Assembly (NCBI RefSeq): GCF_019925205.1
Contig: NC_083568.1
Location: forward strand, 28,828,393-28,892,392
Source: Metopolophium dirhodum
Taxonomy: Eukaryota; Arthropoda; Insecta; Hemiptera; Aphididae
DNA: 64,000 nucleotides
Direction: 5' to 3'
Below are positions 1 to 13,468 of this stretch, piece by piece. The stretch's first letter is position 1. The number at the start of each line of letters is the position of its first letter. Under the pieces are notes generated by a model. That model was not told the DNA's origin. It saw nothing but the letters and a program-made list of their open reading frames with translations, and did not search any database. The position numbers and the translations under genes are program-made.

Positions 1-320
1 TCGACTGGTCTAGGGGAAGGGATACGAAGGGTGTGGAGGTCTGAAAAGTGGTTGTTGTGGAGGCAGCAAGGGAAGGGCCCCCTGGTTGAGAGGTGACGAA
101 CAAGTTTAAAAATCGATCGCAATCGTCGAACCGTTTGTTTTGGCCAACGGAAATTCCGAAACGTATTCTCCTCCCATCGGAAAACACCGAAGGTATTAAT
201 TGCTGGAGTGTACCGTTTATTTCCAAAATTCCCCCGACAACGTTATATTGCCATTATTATTGTTGTTGTTGTTATCATATGGCTGCTGCAAAAAAGCTCT
301 CTGGCGCCCAATAATTTTAT
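1..320. other. GC-richer left edge, no gene identified
   Basis: The first 300 bases are visibly richer in G and C than what follows, and the first 100 are purine-rich with several G runs. No ATG-initiated frame with a believable product is present; the open stretch from about 93 begins at GTG and ends in a CAA-rich tail. A donor-like GAGAG/GTGACG lies near 90. It could be the end of a CpG-rich promoter patch or an exon cut by the window edge, but nothing seen decides this. Confidence 0.3.
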
Positions 321-1077
321 TCGAAACACGACAAATTTCCAATTGAGAACGACGTGGAATGATTGAGTGGTTTAATTTCCACGTCAGATAAATTATATTA
401 TCGTCGACCTACGCATAAATTAATGGCTGCGAAAAATTGAACACCTATACATATATGTATACTGCGCTCATAGCCCATTTGCGATTAGACAAAATTAACG
501 CGAGTGAACTGGTACAATTAGTGTCATAATAAATAGTAATAACAATCAACGGGATTTTCATCGTTGTGTCAGTTCAACGTATCATCAGTTTCAGTTTAAA
601 TTTAATTTTTAAATGTATCCACAAAGCTTTAACTTCTAACAATACTATAATGCCAAAAAGAGTGAAAAAGTTTTTCGGCTTCAATATTATTGGCTTATAT
701 ATGGTGTACAAAGACAAGTTTGTGTGGTCCTCTTTTTTATATTTGCATTATATTGTATTCGGTGGTTAACAATCTTGTGAATCGTGTATGGTTGGAGGGG
801 ATGGCGATGGATCGTCATAATTTCTTTAATACATCGGAACAGTAAGGTCGTAAAGGTAACCATACTTATTAACTAGTATCTGTATTATAATATTATAATA
901 TAGCTTATTTGACTGTACATATGGATTGATGTAATATAATAATAGTTACAAGTATTTATTATTGACTTATTTTTATATAATTTATTATTCAATGCTTTGG
1001 AAAAAATAATGAACTTTTTACGAATTAGTTATTTTGTATTTGATAGTAATAGAATTCGGAACGAATAAACGATCGAC

Positions 1078-1102
1078 AATAATAATAATAATAATAATAA
1101 TA
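1078..1102. repeat. (AAT)n microsatellite
   Basis: About eight uninterrupted AAT units, running directly into a TATATTATA tract. Confidence 0.9.
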
Positions 1103-1855
1103 TATTATATTCCGTTGACCACTACTCACAAGGTTACGCAATATAATATTATAATAATAATATGGCCCAAATTATATGTACACTATCGGACGTGTACGAC
1201 TGGTGGTAAATTTCTGATGAACTAGTGGTGGTGGCTCGTGACCTTTTGCGTGCGATGAAAAATTTGCGCAGGTATTATATATTAATAAGTGTAGACCGCC
1301 CCGAAAGTTGACGGGTCGCGATGGCACGTATATGTACACAATATCACGAAAACTGTTTATGTGGATCCATTCCGTTTGGAGCGACAACGTAAGGGAATCG
1401 ATCGCACAAATCGATTCGGCACGCACACAAACGGTTGTCGTTGTGTTTTTTATTATAATAATCATAGACTACTCTCATTAAAATGCAACATGTTAGAATC
1501 AAACGTGTTCTAAACTATTTATGTTATATTATTATAATACCGTATTTACATGACTGAGTTTTCCAACTACCAAAACTAAACGCACGCGTCAGTAAACATA
1601 TTCTATATAAGTTTTGCGTAATCCTTCGGTTTTTTACTTTATACATACTTAATTAATTATCTTTAAAATTAATTTATCTTTTCTCTAAAATTTAATTTAG
1701 GGATACATTGTTCAGAAACCTCGCATGTTATACTTTGGTGAAAATATTACAATATTACTACTGCCTTCCTACACGCTGTACACAATATTATATTATAAAA
1801 TGGTCGGATCGTGTGTAAATGTACACTTAATACTAAAAATGTACGTGAAAAAATA

Positions 1856-1894
1856 TATAATTACATTTTTAATTAAGTTAAAAATGTAATTATA
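1856..1894. repeat. Perfect inverted repeat, 17-bp stem, 5-nt loop
   Basis: The left arm 1856-1872 (TATAATTACATTTTTAA) is the exact reverse complement of 1878-1894; the loop TTAAG lies at 1873-1877. The stem stops at an A/A mismatch. It is too short for a canonical animal pre-miRNA and sits in AT-rich DNA, so a cruciform-prone palindrome or a remnant of a foldback element is more likely. Confidence 0.85.
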
Positions 1895-3634
1895 ATAGCT
1901 ATTTTGTAGGTAGAGTTAATATAAATATTTATGACCATAATATAGAGTTATAATACATCGTTGATTTATATGCATAATAGGTAATAACATTACATTTTTT
2001 CTGATTCTACTGTTTTCGAATCGACCATATCGATTAATTTATGCAAACATAGTTTTGCCTACCCACTGAATTACTACTAGGTACCTAATAACGTCTACCC
2101 ACATTATACGTTTATGTATATGTATTCATAGCTTATATTTGTATCGATATATGATTACGCACAGCATAACCAGTGGGTAGCTACTATAATATGATATTAT
2201 TATAGAAATTGTTATGAATTAATAATACTATATGGTAGTAGTAATAATAATATTGTTTCAGTTTCGACAAATGTCTCGTCTGTTGTTAGACATTTATACG
2301 TCCCCCTCTGATTAAGCGCAAACTATTTCTGACATAATCATACCTTATTAGATTAAACATATAATTTTATTATATAGATGCGATGATTTATAACCGTGGT
2401 TATATACTGATATTGCTGTGGGATTGAGTCTTTTAAAAATATATTGTGGCGAATGAATCGAATACTCCAGCACACTGCGCGTAACCACAATATATTGTTT
2501 TTTTCAGATGTTAGGTAAAAAATAACATTTTAATGATTTTTTAGTCTGGACTAGCTGCCTTTGAACTGTTTTTCATAATATTTTATCAAGAATATCATAA
2601 TACTTCTAGTGTACATAATAACTATATTATTGGATAATATTATATTGTAGTGCGTCGATGCCCAAATGTATATTTATTAAAAGTAGATAACCAGTCAATA
2701 AGCCGAGTTTGGTAAATTACTACTATTAAATATGTATAATTTGTATGAAACATTTTTATATAATATATAACTATATTATTACTATATGTTTTAATTTAAA
2801 TACATATACGTATTACAATACGCTTCCAAGAGTAAATAAATTATTAACTAATACAATATGCCAACAACATATAAAAACTTGGATTGGTGAGAGAGATTTT
2901 GATAGTGGTAGTCCTCTTGTTATAAACTCTGACTGTACGACATGGTGACTGGAAACGACCGTGGGCTACCATTCAACAAATGTTAAATTTATAGCTATTA
3001 ACATCCATATGATATATTTTTTAGTTTTTTTTTACCTTACATCATCGTGAAGTGTCAGCTATTACAAATTAACTCATACTAAACTCAACAACATTTGTAA
3101 AATTTTAAAAATATTTCTGATCATGTTATCTATGTCGTAATATCTTTTTTTAGTAAATAGGCGGATAAAATATGTGACCGACAACAGAAATGGGTGAGTG
3201 GTAATAATATTATATTTTGATTTGAATGTATTCAGTTCCTATTTATTATTTTTCAAATAAAATTATTTTACTAGACATTATCAATTCCTATCTTAAATTG
3301 GTCACAGCTGATCGTGTGCACAGATTTATAGATTTGATAAAAAATAGTTAACATGTTTTTAGATAACGTTATAGCAAACAAATGCGAAATTGTCTAATAA
3401 ATATATTATATGAAATCACATTTGTGGCGTGTGGAGATATATTATAGTACTGACCGAAAAAAAAATATAATATATACATAACATTAAATAAAAAAAAAAA
3501 TACTGTGTGTAATGAAATTATATTGTACTCAAAAAGTTAGAGGGGAAAAGGTTATAAGCCTCTACGTGACGTTCCTGTTTTTACTTTTTTTTTTCCCCAC
3601 ATCATTTTTGTCCACGGGTACTTGCATGGCAACG

Positions 3635-3757
3635 GGTGTGCGCACGCGTGTGCGTGCGTGTGTGTGTGTGTGTGGGAAAATGTGTACGCCTGTGATTGTG
3701 TGTCTGTGCGTATGTGTGTCTGCGTGTCTTTGTGCTTGTGCGTCTGTGTGTCTGTTC
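3635..3757. repeat. GT-rich imperfect dinucleotide repeat
   Basis: A core of alternating GTGTGTGT at about 3650-3674 is flanked by interrupted TGTGTGCG and TGTCTGTG units. The repeat has few stop codons and so produces long Cys/Val-rich or Thr/His-rich open frames on both strands around 3512-4041. Those frames are artefacts of the repeat. Confidence 0.9.
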
Positions 3758-4062
3758 GTCCTCGAATATTATCCAGGCTGACGCCACTTTATTACTTATA
3801 CATAATATATAGCTTATCTCGTTATCATAAATTATGCATAATTCTAAAAGCCCGGACTCTATATAGGTATACCTGGAAATGGTTTCTGATATATTCGAAA
3901 TGCTCGTGTTCGATAAAACATTATAAATCTCTGTCGCCAGGAGCATTGTTGAAACCGATATTTTACCGGGTCTATCCTTTTACCTTTAGCCCTCCCATCG
4001 TTCCTGGTCGCCGCACAACCCTTGTCAAATCCGCGTGTTAGCTAACGGCCAAAGAGATGGGT

Positions 4063-4079
4063 ATGATGATGATGATGAT
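4063..4079. repeat. (ATG)n short microsatellite
   Basis: Five to six ATG/GAT units in tandem, next to a modestly GC-richer patch that runs to about 4250. Confidence 0.85.
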
Positions 4080-4184
4080 TCCATTTACTTAGGATAACCG
4101 AGAGCAGCGATCCGTTAAACCTCTCTCGGTCGTCGTCCATCCGTGCAAAATCATTATTTGTGGCTGCACGTTCTCAGTACTCAC

Positions 4185-4245
4185 CAAAAGAGCTGTTATC
4201 TAGTTGATATGCATCTCGGAAACAATGTCCCACTACGTTATATCT
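4185..4245 (-). CDS. Possible internal exon, unknown product
   Basis: I do not recognise this sequence. On the minus strand a 61-base piece is open in one frame for 20 codons (R-Y-N-V-V-G-H-C-F-R-D-A-Y-Q-L-D-N-S-S-F plus one base). It ends at a strong donor, TTTTG/GTGAGT. Its acceptor (...GTGATAAG) has a poor pyrimidine tract, and this is the main weakness. The piece is GC-richer than its surroundings. The frame is closed by a stop a little upstream of the acceptor, so it can only be coding if spliced there. It may equally be a chance pseudo-exon. Confidence 0.15.
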
Positions 4246-4259
4246 CTTATCACAGCAAT

Positions 4260-7200
4260 ATTATATCATCGATTTTGAGGCCGGTTTATAGTAATAATAT
4301 TACTAATATACATAATATATAGGCATATTATACTAATATTATATAGCTGGTTCATAATAGTAGTGAATTCATAATGATGAAATATATGGGATATATTATT
4401 ATACTATATACGTACATATACTTTTTAATTAACAGTCGTGTAATCGTGTGCATATAGTAAATTAAGCCCGTTGACGTGTAACCATAATACGCATTTATTC
4501 TTTGCGGTTAAATAATTGTATTACCTAAGTAGTAAAGTAATTATTAGGAGTAGGGATATAACGTAGACACTACACATCTACACTAAACACTACAATAATA
4601 TGTGTATATTATGATAGCGAAGTAAAAGTAACATCATCGAAATGGTTTTGCAGTAATATTACATTTTTATTTTATAATATAAAAATACGGAATTACAAAT
4701 TATTAAAATTTAATTATTATTTATAGATAGTATAGGAATAAGGATAAGTCGATAAGTTATATTTTTAAATGTGTGTTTAATATAATAATAATAACAATCG
4801 AAGTTGATTAATTTAAAATTTTAATTTTCTTAATTCAAACCGTAGGTTAAAATATTACCGAATGTTTTATTACAATTTAGTACACTAATCAGTCTTGTAC
4901 TCTTGTCGAGTAATTTTGTGGGTACCTAGTTAATTAGTCATAAATTGATTATATTGGCTGGGTACTAAAATAAAGGGTCGGATACATCGCCAACGGGTCA
5001 TTATAAAGTACCCCGAACATTTAGCCATAACACATCTGAGACCACAAATGGCTTATAATACTTATAACTTATAATAGTTAGGTACACTTTCTAACATAGT
5101 TTATACAATAAATATAATGTACACTTCCCTAAAATATTAAAATTTGATAATGCAGTTCAGTTCTATATAATATTTAAAAATAATAATTGGAAAATTGTCC
5201 ATAAATAATTAAAATAACTTTTACATTAGGTACCTAATAAGTAATTTCACATTTATTCGGTTGTGGTTTGACATTTATATTGAATTAAAATTGAATGTTT
5301 TCTAACAAGTGCTCAGTTTCTAAATACCTACTTAGAATTCGTATGATATTGAGGGCCTTTTAAATTTTTTTGCTAAGATTTTGGTTATCTCATTTATGTG
5401 TATAAATAACATGTAGTATCAAACTTACGTCAGTTACAATAATAAACTGTTACATCTTTAAGAAGGTTTTAGCATAGTTTTCTGTCACTTCTCATTAGCT
5501 TTATTTTCTTTTTAAATTAATTATATTCATTCACTACTGTTCCTATAATCGTGTACCTTTAGGTTTCTAAAATATATTGTAAATTATAATTCAATTGAGA
5601 TACCTATTTGTCTTAAACGAAAGATAAAAGGGACAAAGATTTATACATACAGATATCCAAATAACCCACGTGAAATCACATGGACATAATTTGTAAAATC
5701 TTATGATGACTGTTAAAAATGGGATGAATACAAATTTCAAAAAATAATAAATTTATAGATAAACTTTAAAAAAAAAGTTGTTTGAAAAAAATTCATGTTG
5801 CTACGTGGTAAAAAAAAATTAAAAATTAGAATTTTTCTAAAAACAAATAAACTCTTTTATGCGATAATAAAAACCCGAATAAAATTCAAGATCATAATAT
5901 TCCATGTTACTTTTATAATTACACATTTCTTGTTTAAATATCATAGTTCCATAGTTTTAACCTGAAACAATTATTACTACCGCAATATATACGTAAGTAT
6001 ATAACATACAACATTATCAAAGATTCAAAGATCTACAAAATAGTTAATTGGGGAGTTTCACGAGTATAAAATTAACTGTAATTTCTACCATTTCACTTTC
6101 TATATGTATATAGCATTTCAGAACGTTTTAGATTTCATGTATATACTTACGTATAGGTTGTTAAGAAACTGCGCTAAACCTTAATTGCATTAATAGTGCG
6201 TATGGTAGGAAAGATGTACTTATATTAGTCTAGGTTTGTCGTTTAGCGTCAACAATTGCAATTAGAGTTGTAAATTCAAGGTATAAATACGAAAGGATCT
6301 AGGACAGGATAGGTTGTGCTAGGCAACTCACAGGCAGGCGTTCCAGAACTATTAAATAATATCGTGAACATAAATTGAATTGCTAAAATTAACTGAATAC
6401 CGAGGGTGTAATTTATGTTTGTGAAAACCACTGGTTATAGAACTTGGAATGTAACCTTCTTTAAGGAAAACTATTTCGAAGTTGTAACTTACCCAAATGT
6501 TGTGGGCCAAGTGAAGGGGCCGAGTTATGACATTCTTTTTCCACGTGTAACTTTACTAATTGTTTCGTATAAGTGCTTCCTCGATTACAAACTTTAATTT
6601 GAAAATATAGTAATAAATTTTGAACAAATTTCTGTAGCTGAATTTGTTTTAAACTACGTTAATCTAAGTTATATTTATAATATATTTACCGTTTGAATAT
6701 AATAGAAGATTTATTAAATACTCGAAAAATGTATCGAAGCTAGAGAACATTTTTGTAATTCTAAATCTTATTTATTATTTATTATTCTATAATGTCATAT
6801 TATCATTATGTATCTGATTTTTTCAATTTATTATTATAATAACATATAATTTGCACATAAAGATGCATGCATCTATATTATTTATCATCATTCTATATTG
6901 TTGGGGTTCTATAGTCGATGTATATACGTAGGTAGGTATATAAAATATATTGTTTTTTGCATTTACAAATAAATTAAATTTCTTTGAAAGGCTTTTAAGA
7001 AATATTACTAATTTTTCTTTCGATATGTATCGATTTGCCAATAACTATTGTGGTAAATGAATTTGTAAATTTAAGTGATGATTTTGTTTGTATAATTGTG
7101 TCTTATAATAAACCTATATCAAAATTTGTATGTGAGCCCATGGACAAAAAACAAGTTAAAATAAAGATTAAATTATTGTTCTTTAATAATTATGATCATA

Positions 7201-10200
7201 ATAACTTCAAGTTCATTATACAAATTACTTACATTTACAATATATTTTATACTATGGTTATTTAATACATTTTAAATACTCATATTTATACCTGGTGGCA
7301 ATTGCGTAGCATTTTTAATTTTTATATTGACATTGGATGATATTTTTTTTAAACCTATACTTGTACCTTTTCAATGTCGTTGATTGCAATCCAAATCTTA
7401 CACTGATTATTTACATTATTTTGTAAATAAATCACTATTTAAAAATATAACTACCTATCGATACTTGCATATTTTTCAATAGCGAGGATTATAAATTGCA
7501 AGTCGTAAAAAGTATATCGTATCTACTCGGTCTGTTTAGGTTATTCTGTTAATGCTTGTGTTAACTGCAAGGTGTATTTTAGCATATAATAGATAAATTA
7601 CAATATTTTTATTTAGTAAGTTTCTTATGTGTCCATATAATATTATTATCTCACATTATGTTATCTAATTTCTTCACACTTCATGTACTAGTCAGATATG
7701 TTGTATATTAGTATATTTTTAAACAGTTGATAAATCAACTTAATTATAAGAATATTGAATAATGCACATCCATTATATTTAAAATTGTGATTGTTGAAGA
7801 TAAATAATGAACGTCTTGATCCAAAAACACTAATATAATTACTAGACTGTGGTAGGCTTTAGTTAGAATATGATAATAGAAAATACGATTAGGTATCAAA
7901 TGCAATTAATATACAGTGACAATAGAAATGTAAATTTTAAATTAGAGAGTAATGAAAAATGTTATTAACAAAATGCAAATTATATATGTTGTGTGTTGGT
8001 GAATGTAATTAATACTTAGCTACAAACCATTTATTACAAGTTAAGGTTTTTCATTTGATATTATTGTTTTAGTGACGCGAATCAACTTAAAAATTCGGTT
8101 TATTAACTGACGCAACTTAAAGTTTTTCTATTTTTTCACGTTAGCAATATAAATATATTATTATGTTTAAACCTTTATAGGTATATTTCATAAACAATTT
8201 AAATATATTGAAAGTACCCATGTTACTAATTTTGAACTAGAATTATTTTATACTTTGTAAATTAACTCATAGGGTTAAATTTGATTTACAGATTTTTCCT
8301 CGTGTTTTATTTTGATTGGCTACATTTATGATTGAAATTATTTATATAAATATTAATAGATGTTCTTTATATTAAAATTGGTTTCTTTTTAACCCTCGGA
8401 AAATTCTCAAGAATAAAACATGATGTTTCTTGTTGCACGTAACTATTTTCTATGGGTTTCTGTGAATATCATGCTCGTTAACCTTTTTAACGACCATAAA
8501 AAATACACGGCCATTATTCAAGTAGTGAAAATGCCATTATTATTTAGTATTTTAGTATATAAACTAGCAGGTTAGTATATAAATATTATAACTAGAATAT
8601 TAAACGTTTGTTTAAAAATTGCACGTACTTGGTACTTTATATAGTTGATTGAAGGATACTTAAATTATACTCGTTTTATTCATAGGTGCCTAGTTTTTAA
8701 TTTGTTTCGGAACCTTTTGAATTCGATTTTCTTATAAGACCTGTAATCAATTAACGTTCTCCGAAAATCAACTATGGATGTCGATTGAAAATAATATTAA
8801 ATTGTTCATTTTCGTTGTGAAAGAAATTCTCAAATGACTATTCATTAAAACATTTTAAACTCACAAACACAATAAATGCACACTTTTTTAGTCATAACTT
8901 ATAGGTAATATGGATATCTGGTTTTATTGTCTCATTATATTAATACATACAATAAATCTGGTTGTGCGTGTGCGTTTAAGCGAGCATGTGAGTGTTTTGT
9001 ATATTATGTATATTCATAACATAAACTATTTGTAATTAGATCATTGAAAATTGAAAATACCTTTCTTTTAAGATTCTTATTCCCTAAGTAGTAATTTCAA
9101 ACAACTTAAAAAAATATATACACTCAATACATATAACATATATTATAATATTATTAAATAAGTTGGAAACTTCAGAACGATTGCTAAAAAAAATGTCCAT
9201 GCGCACCGACTAATATTTAATTAAATTAATATACTATACTTTTTTTTTTATAAAAAACATTTGATTAATGATATCATCAATATTCAATTATGTAACGAGT
9301 TAAGAGTTAGCAACAAAAATATGTATTATAATATAGGTATTTAATATTTATATATGTTTAATAAAATATATTTAATTTGTTCCTTTCGTCAAGAAAATGG
9401 TAATTTTACGACAACTTATAATAATAACGGGGTTAATGATATTATGAATACTAATAAAAATTATGTTTCAAGTGAGTTGATTTTATCAAACACCGGAAAA
9501 ATAGTTATTATAACAAAAACCAAAATGCACGTTTCTTGAAATAAAAATGTATTCATTAAACTTAATTAAAACAAGGCAAGGCAAGATAATATTATGATTA
9601 TTTATTTAGCAATAAATAGATATCGTAGGGTGGATACAATTCGAAGTAGCACTGTGAACGTCATGCAATTTTCTGTATAACAGTACCTAATAGATACCTA
9701 TCGCATTTTGTCGTGTTAAGTCCCTCGGAAGTGAAGTTTTCAGTGATGATGGAGAGGTTTCCTGGATAGGGTTTTGAATGTCAACAGTTTGGCAAAAAGC
9801 TTGTCGTAGACCATATTTGCTCTAGTTTTTCGTTTATTTTATGAGAGGTTGTAGAGTCATACGCATGTAATAGAAATAGATTTCATTTTACGATCGCAGT
9901 TCTTAAATATCAAGTTCACTTACAATTTGGTTTTTAGTGTATTATTATAGCGTGTGTGCGAGAGAGTGGTTTTCAGAAGTGCCATAAGTGTCGAATAAAG
10001 AATATTATATTTTATTGAATATTATGTATATGAATAAAACTATTAAAATAAACGAAGTCATTTCGAGATTGATCTAGCTATTTTCTTTGATTGCCATTAT
10101 TTTATATTTGGAAAAGGACAATGTATCAATTGTATACAAATGACGCCATAATTACAGAAAAAATAAATAAAAATACTTTGATAGAGGATTGTAAACAATG

Positions 10201-13200
10201 CATAATCCATATTAACCGATAAAAATATTTTCACATCCATAATAACTAAGCAAAAATTAATTTTAAAAACAACAAACGAGAACTTTCATGATGTTTTGCA
10301 CAGTAATATTGTGTCACTGAATGCGAATTGTTTTTAGTAATCTTCCTGTTCCTGTGAAAATTATAAACAATTATTATCCAGTCATTTTTTTTTATAATTT
10401 TTAGGTCTTCTTTGTAAGGAGAATGAATAAATAAATAATTTATTAATGAGTTAAAATGAAATGTATTTAATTTAACCATATAATTAATACAACTTATTTT
10501 AAATACAAATATTTGTATATAGATTTTATATAGAATTTGTATTTAATTATAATTGATGAAGATATCCAATACAAAAGCTGAAAAACTTGTTGTCGAATAT
10601 AAGACTAATTACCTAGGTACTATAAACATATTTGGATTAAATCTCAAGAGAATAATGCATCTAAATTAAATATCATTATGTCCCTTCGGACATATCTATC
10701 TTGGTACTTTGATCTTTGCGCTGTCATGTAAAACTTTTTATTTTAATTACTATTTTTTATCTTTACTGATATAATAATTATACATATTTAATACTAAAAA
10801 TGTCTGTATGGTTTTTTGATACAGATTGTGATTTAGTTAAAAATATAAATAATACTAAATCTTGAATTAAAGTTCAAAATAATTTATTATGGTACATCGT
10901 ATATGTAAAAATTGTATAATAGGTACAATGGTGCAATAGTCGGTATTAATTATTAGCAAGTCTTGAATGAAAGTTGAGTGATAGTATGTGAATGGTAAAG
11001 TTTAAAATCACTATCACTATAATAGAAGTGTAGTCTGTGAATTACCTAGGATTAAATCTGGACCAAAATAATCATGTACTATTTATTAATCATGAAATAT
11101 TTTTTTGTAAGTTTTAAATATACTAAAGAAACTAATTTATTTATTCACATAACGGAAAATGCTATCAATATTTATAACAATATACAATAATATATATATA
11201 TTTATATAGCAAAAATTAAATATAAAAATTAATTAAAAAATAATTTAAATATGTTTAAATGATAGATTATTATTTGTAATGTACGATTTGATACATAGGG
11301 TGAAAATACAACAAATAATTAATTCAAGGTTATATTATATTATATACCAAAAACTATCATAGACTAAAAAAAGCAAAGAAAATAATTACATTAAAATAAA
11401 TAGGTACAATGAAATAATTTTATAAAAGTAATATTTATTAACGTTAAATTAATTTGAAGATGCTATATAAGTACATCAACTTTATACTCGTTACTGCTTT
11501 AATTGAGACGGTATGTGCCTATGAAGATTTAAACTTTGTAAGTTTAAGGTAAAGTTGAAATAAAATAGTTGTTATATAAGGTGGTTAATAAATAATAAAG
11601 GTATTCTTACTTAATGTTGTTACAAAAATACACATATTTTTACTTAAAATATATACTTAAATAAATGTTTATTGGTTAAAATTGGTTGAACTGTTGAAGC
11701 CTGGAGTTAATTATTATTTATGGAAATTAAATTAGAAACAAACTATTATAATATAATAATTTTGATATTATCAAGAATTTAATGGTACATTATGTTTTTA
11801 CATATTTTTATATACTTTTTACATTCAAACCATTTTCAGTTTTTGTAGATACATCACATTAGAAATTAAATTTATTTGTTGGAATTCATATTATTTTGGT
11901 TGGTTGTTTTAACTTCACAGTGTAATTTTTTCATATAATTTTTTTTCTATTTACGTACGATGTATATGATTATGTAAATTCTCATTTATTATCATCAAGC
12001 TTGGTTAGTGAAAACAATATATTTGACTGCTATGATCAAATATTTTCCACTCATTTCAGTGAAGAAAATTTCTTTATCGAGGACAGGATGACTCCGATAA
12101 ATGAATTGAGATATTTGTTCACATTAGTGACAAAAAAGTTAGAGACCTCAATAGCACCTTTTTCAATTTATTCACCAAGCGTTTCCTTTCGAAATGAAGT
12201 AAAAAAAGCCTCAGGATTTCCCTCTGTTTTGCATCACGTTACAGTTACTTGAAATCCGTACATAGGAAGGATGAAATAAATCTCAATTTGCTACCTAACA
12301 AAAAGAAAGAGGGCGGAAAAGGTCTCACATCGGGACTATTTTGTGTGGCCTATTTGATTACACATTCTCTCACGTACTTTACATGATATTCTTAAAAATA
12401 TATTTTTCAGTTTTAAAAATTCTATCTCAAGATATTATGATGACAACATTCATCGTACTTGACATTATTATTTCGATCAGGTTCTTCTTCAAATAAAAAT
12501 GTGTCAGATAAAGTAATGCGAATATAATATTATAATATTAACTATAAACCATTTATTTATTACTTTTGATTATGTGGTATCATACAATGGTATATGTTAT
12601 GTATACATTCGTTATTAAAATGTGCTTTCAATATTTAAAAATGCATACTTAATTATATTATCACAATACCACGATTAAATAATTTATTATTAACTAAATT
12701 TATTAGTTTCAGTATTATATTATATTATATTATGCAATTGTTCTCAAATTACCTTAACAAATATGAACAAACGGCTTGTGTATTTTAAAAACAGTTGCCT
12801 TTGTGTTTACCAAAAACCTAGATGTGCTTATTAAATATATATATGACAACATTAAAACTAACTTATAACACGCTTCATATTTGTCCATACATTGTAACTA
12901 TACATACTATCACGTTAGATAGATTTAGGTAAAGTTTTATTGAAACGCAAATACATTTATCAAGTTAATAATAATAATGAGTATTTTAAAGCTTGAATAT
13001 TTGCACTTCTTTTGATTTTAAAAAATCTAAGTATGAAATTTTAAGTATATATTATTAATACATTTATATTTATATTATTAATATAAGTACGGACATCAAA
13101 TTACATCAAATTTATAGAGATAACTTCTTTTTATAATATTGTTTGGAAATATACACAATATATGTACCAAACATAAAATATACAATAAGCATAAGTTATG

Positions 13201-13400
13201 AGAGCAATGTGGACTTTAAGTTACACGAAAAAAAAGTCACTCATCAGCTTAACTTTCCAAAAAAAGGGGACTTATATATTATTATTATTATTAGTTTGTA
13301 ATATCATCAAACAGCATCTACGTCTTTTCAGATGGTGTGGTGGATTTTCGGACATAGTTCTAGTGGCTATTTTTTTGGAAAGATTACGAAATGTTTTCAA
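4260..13400. other. Long AT-rich non-coding stretch
   Basis: No supportable gene. Two slightly GC-richer windows hold open frames: 6415-6597 (60 codons, GTG/ATG-poor context, no family) and 12001-12252 (begins at TTG, no family). Both are rejected below. A GC-enriched patch near 9715-9800 reads open for about 25 codons and then stops. Otherwise only A/T runs, TATAATATTATA motifs and TAGGTACCTA palindromes are seen. Confidence 0.5.
11186..11212. repeat. (AT)n-rich tract
   Basis: Short alternating AT run, interrupted near its right end. Confidence 0.7.
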
Positions 13401-13432
13401 TTAATATTAAATTCTGATAGGAATTTGTTTAG

Positions 13433-13468
13433 CTGCAGCCTGCAGAGCAACGTTAGTTGATGGGAGAG
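13433..13468 (+). CDS. Possible 36-nt microexon, unknown product
   Basis: A GC-enriched 36-base piece lies between an acceptor GAATTTGTTTAG and a near-consensus donor GAGAG/GTAAGG. Two frames contain stops. The third is open and reads, after two bases, A-A-C-R-A-T-L-V-D-G-R plus one base. The preceding stop in that frame is only a few codons upstream, so it must be spliced to be coding. Its entry and exit phases match the best open frame of the 51599-51637 candidate, so the two could be joined in frame. Alternative acceptors (CTGCAG) lie 6 and 13 bases downstream. Real or pseudo-exon cannot be settled by eye. Confidence 0.2.

Larger units (their letters stand above)
321..3600. other. AT-rich non-coding stretch
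   Basis: No gene was found here. The stretch is dominated by short A/T words, TATAATATTATA-type motifs and scattered TAGGTACCTA palindromes. It contains an (AAT)n microsatellite at 1078 and a perfect 17-base-pair hairpin at 1856-1894. A 40-base piece at 3154-3193 has a good acceptor (pyrimidine-rich, then TTTTTTAG) and a donor GG/GTGAGT with one open frame, but its composition is close to background and I do not call it an exon. Confidence 0.5.

Noticed and set aside
2506..2513. Acceptor TTTTTTCAG directly followed by a GTAAAA donor
   Set aside because: The implied exon is about seven bases; chance juxtaposition in T-rich DNA is far likelier.
3512..4041. Open frames of 89, 114 (minus) and 139 codons
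   Set aside because: They are produced by the GT-rich repeat at 3635-3757, which lacks stops; composition is Cys/Val or Thr/His repeats with no domain.
6415..6597. 60-codon plus-strand frame
   Set aside because: Length is expected by chance, no family is recognised, and no splice or poly(A) context supports it. A strong minus-strand donor inside it is equally unsupported.
12001..12252. 83-codon plus-strand frame
   Set aside because: Begins at TTG; no in-frame ATG near the start, no recognised domain, and no exon boundaries that fit.
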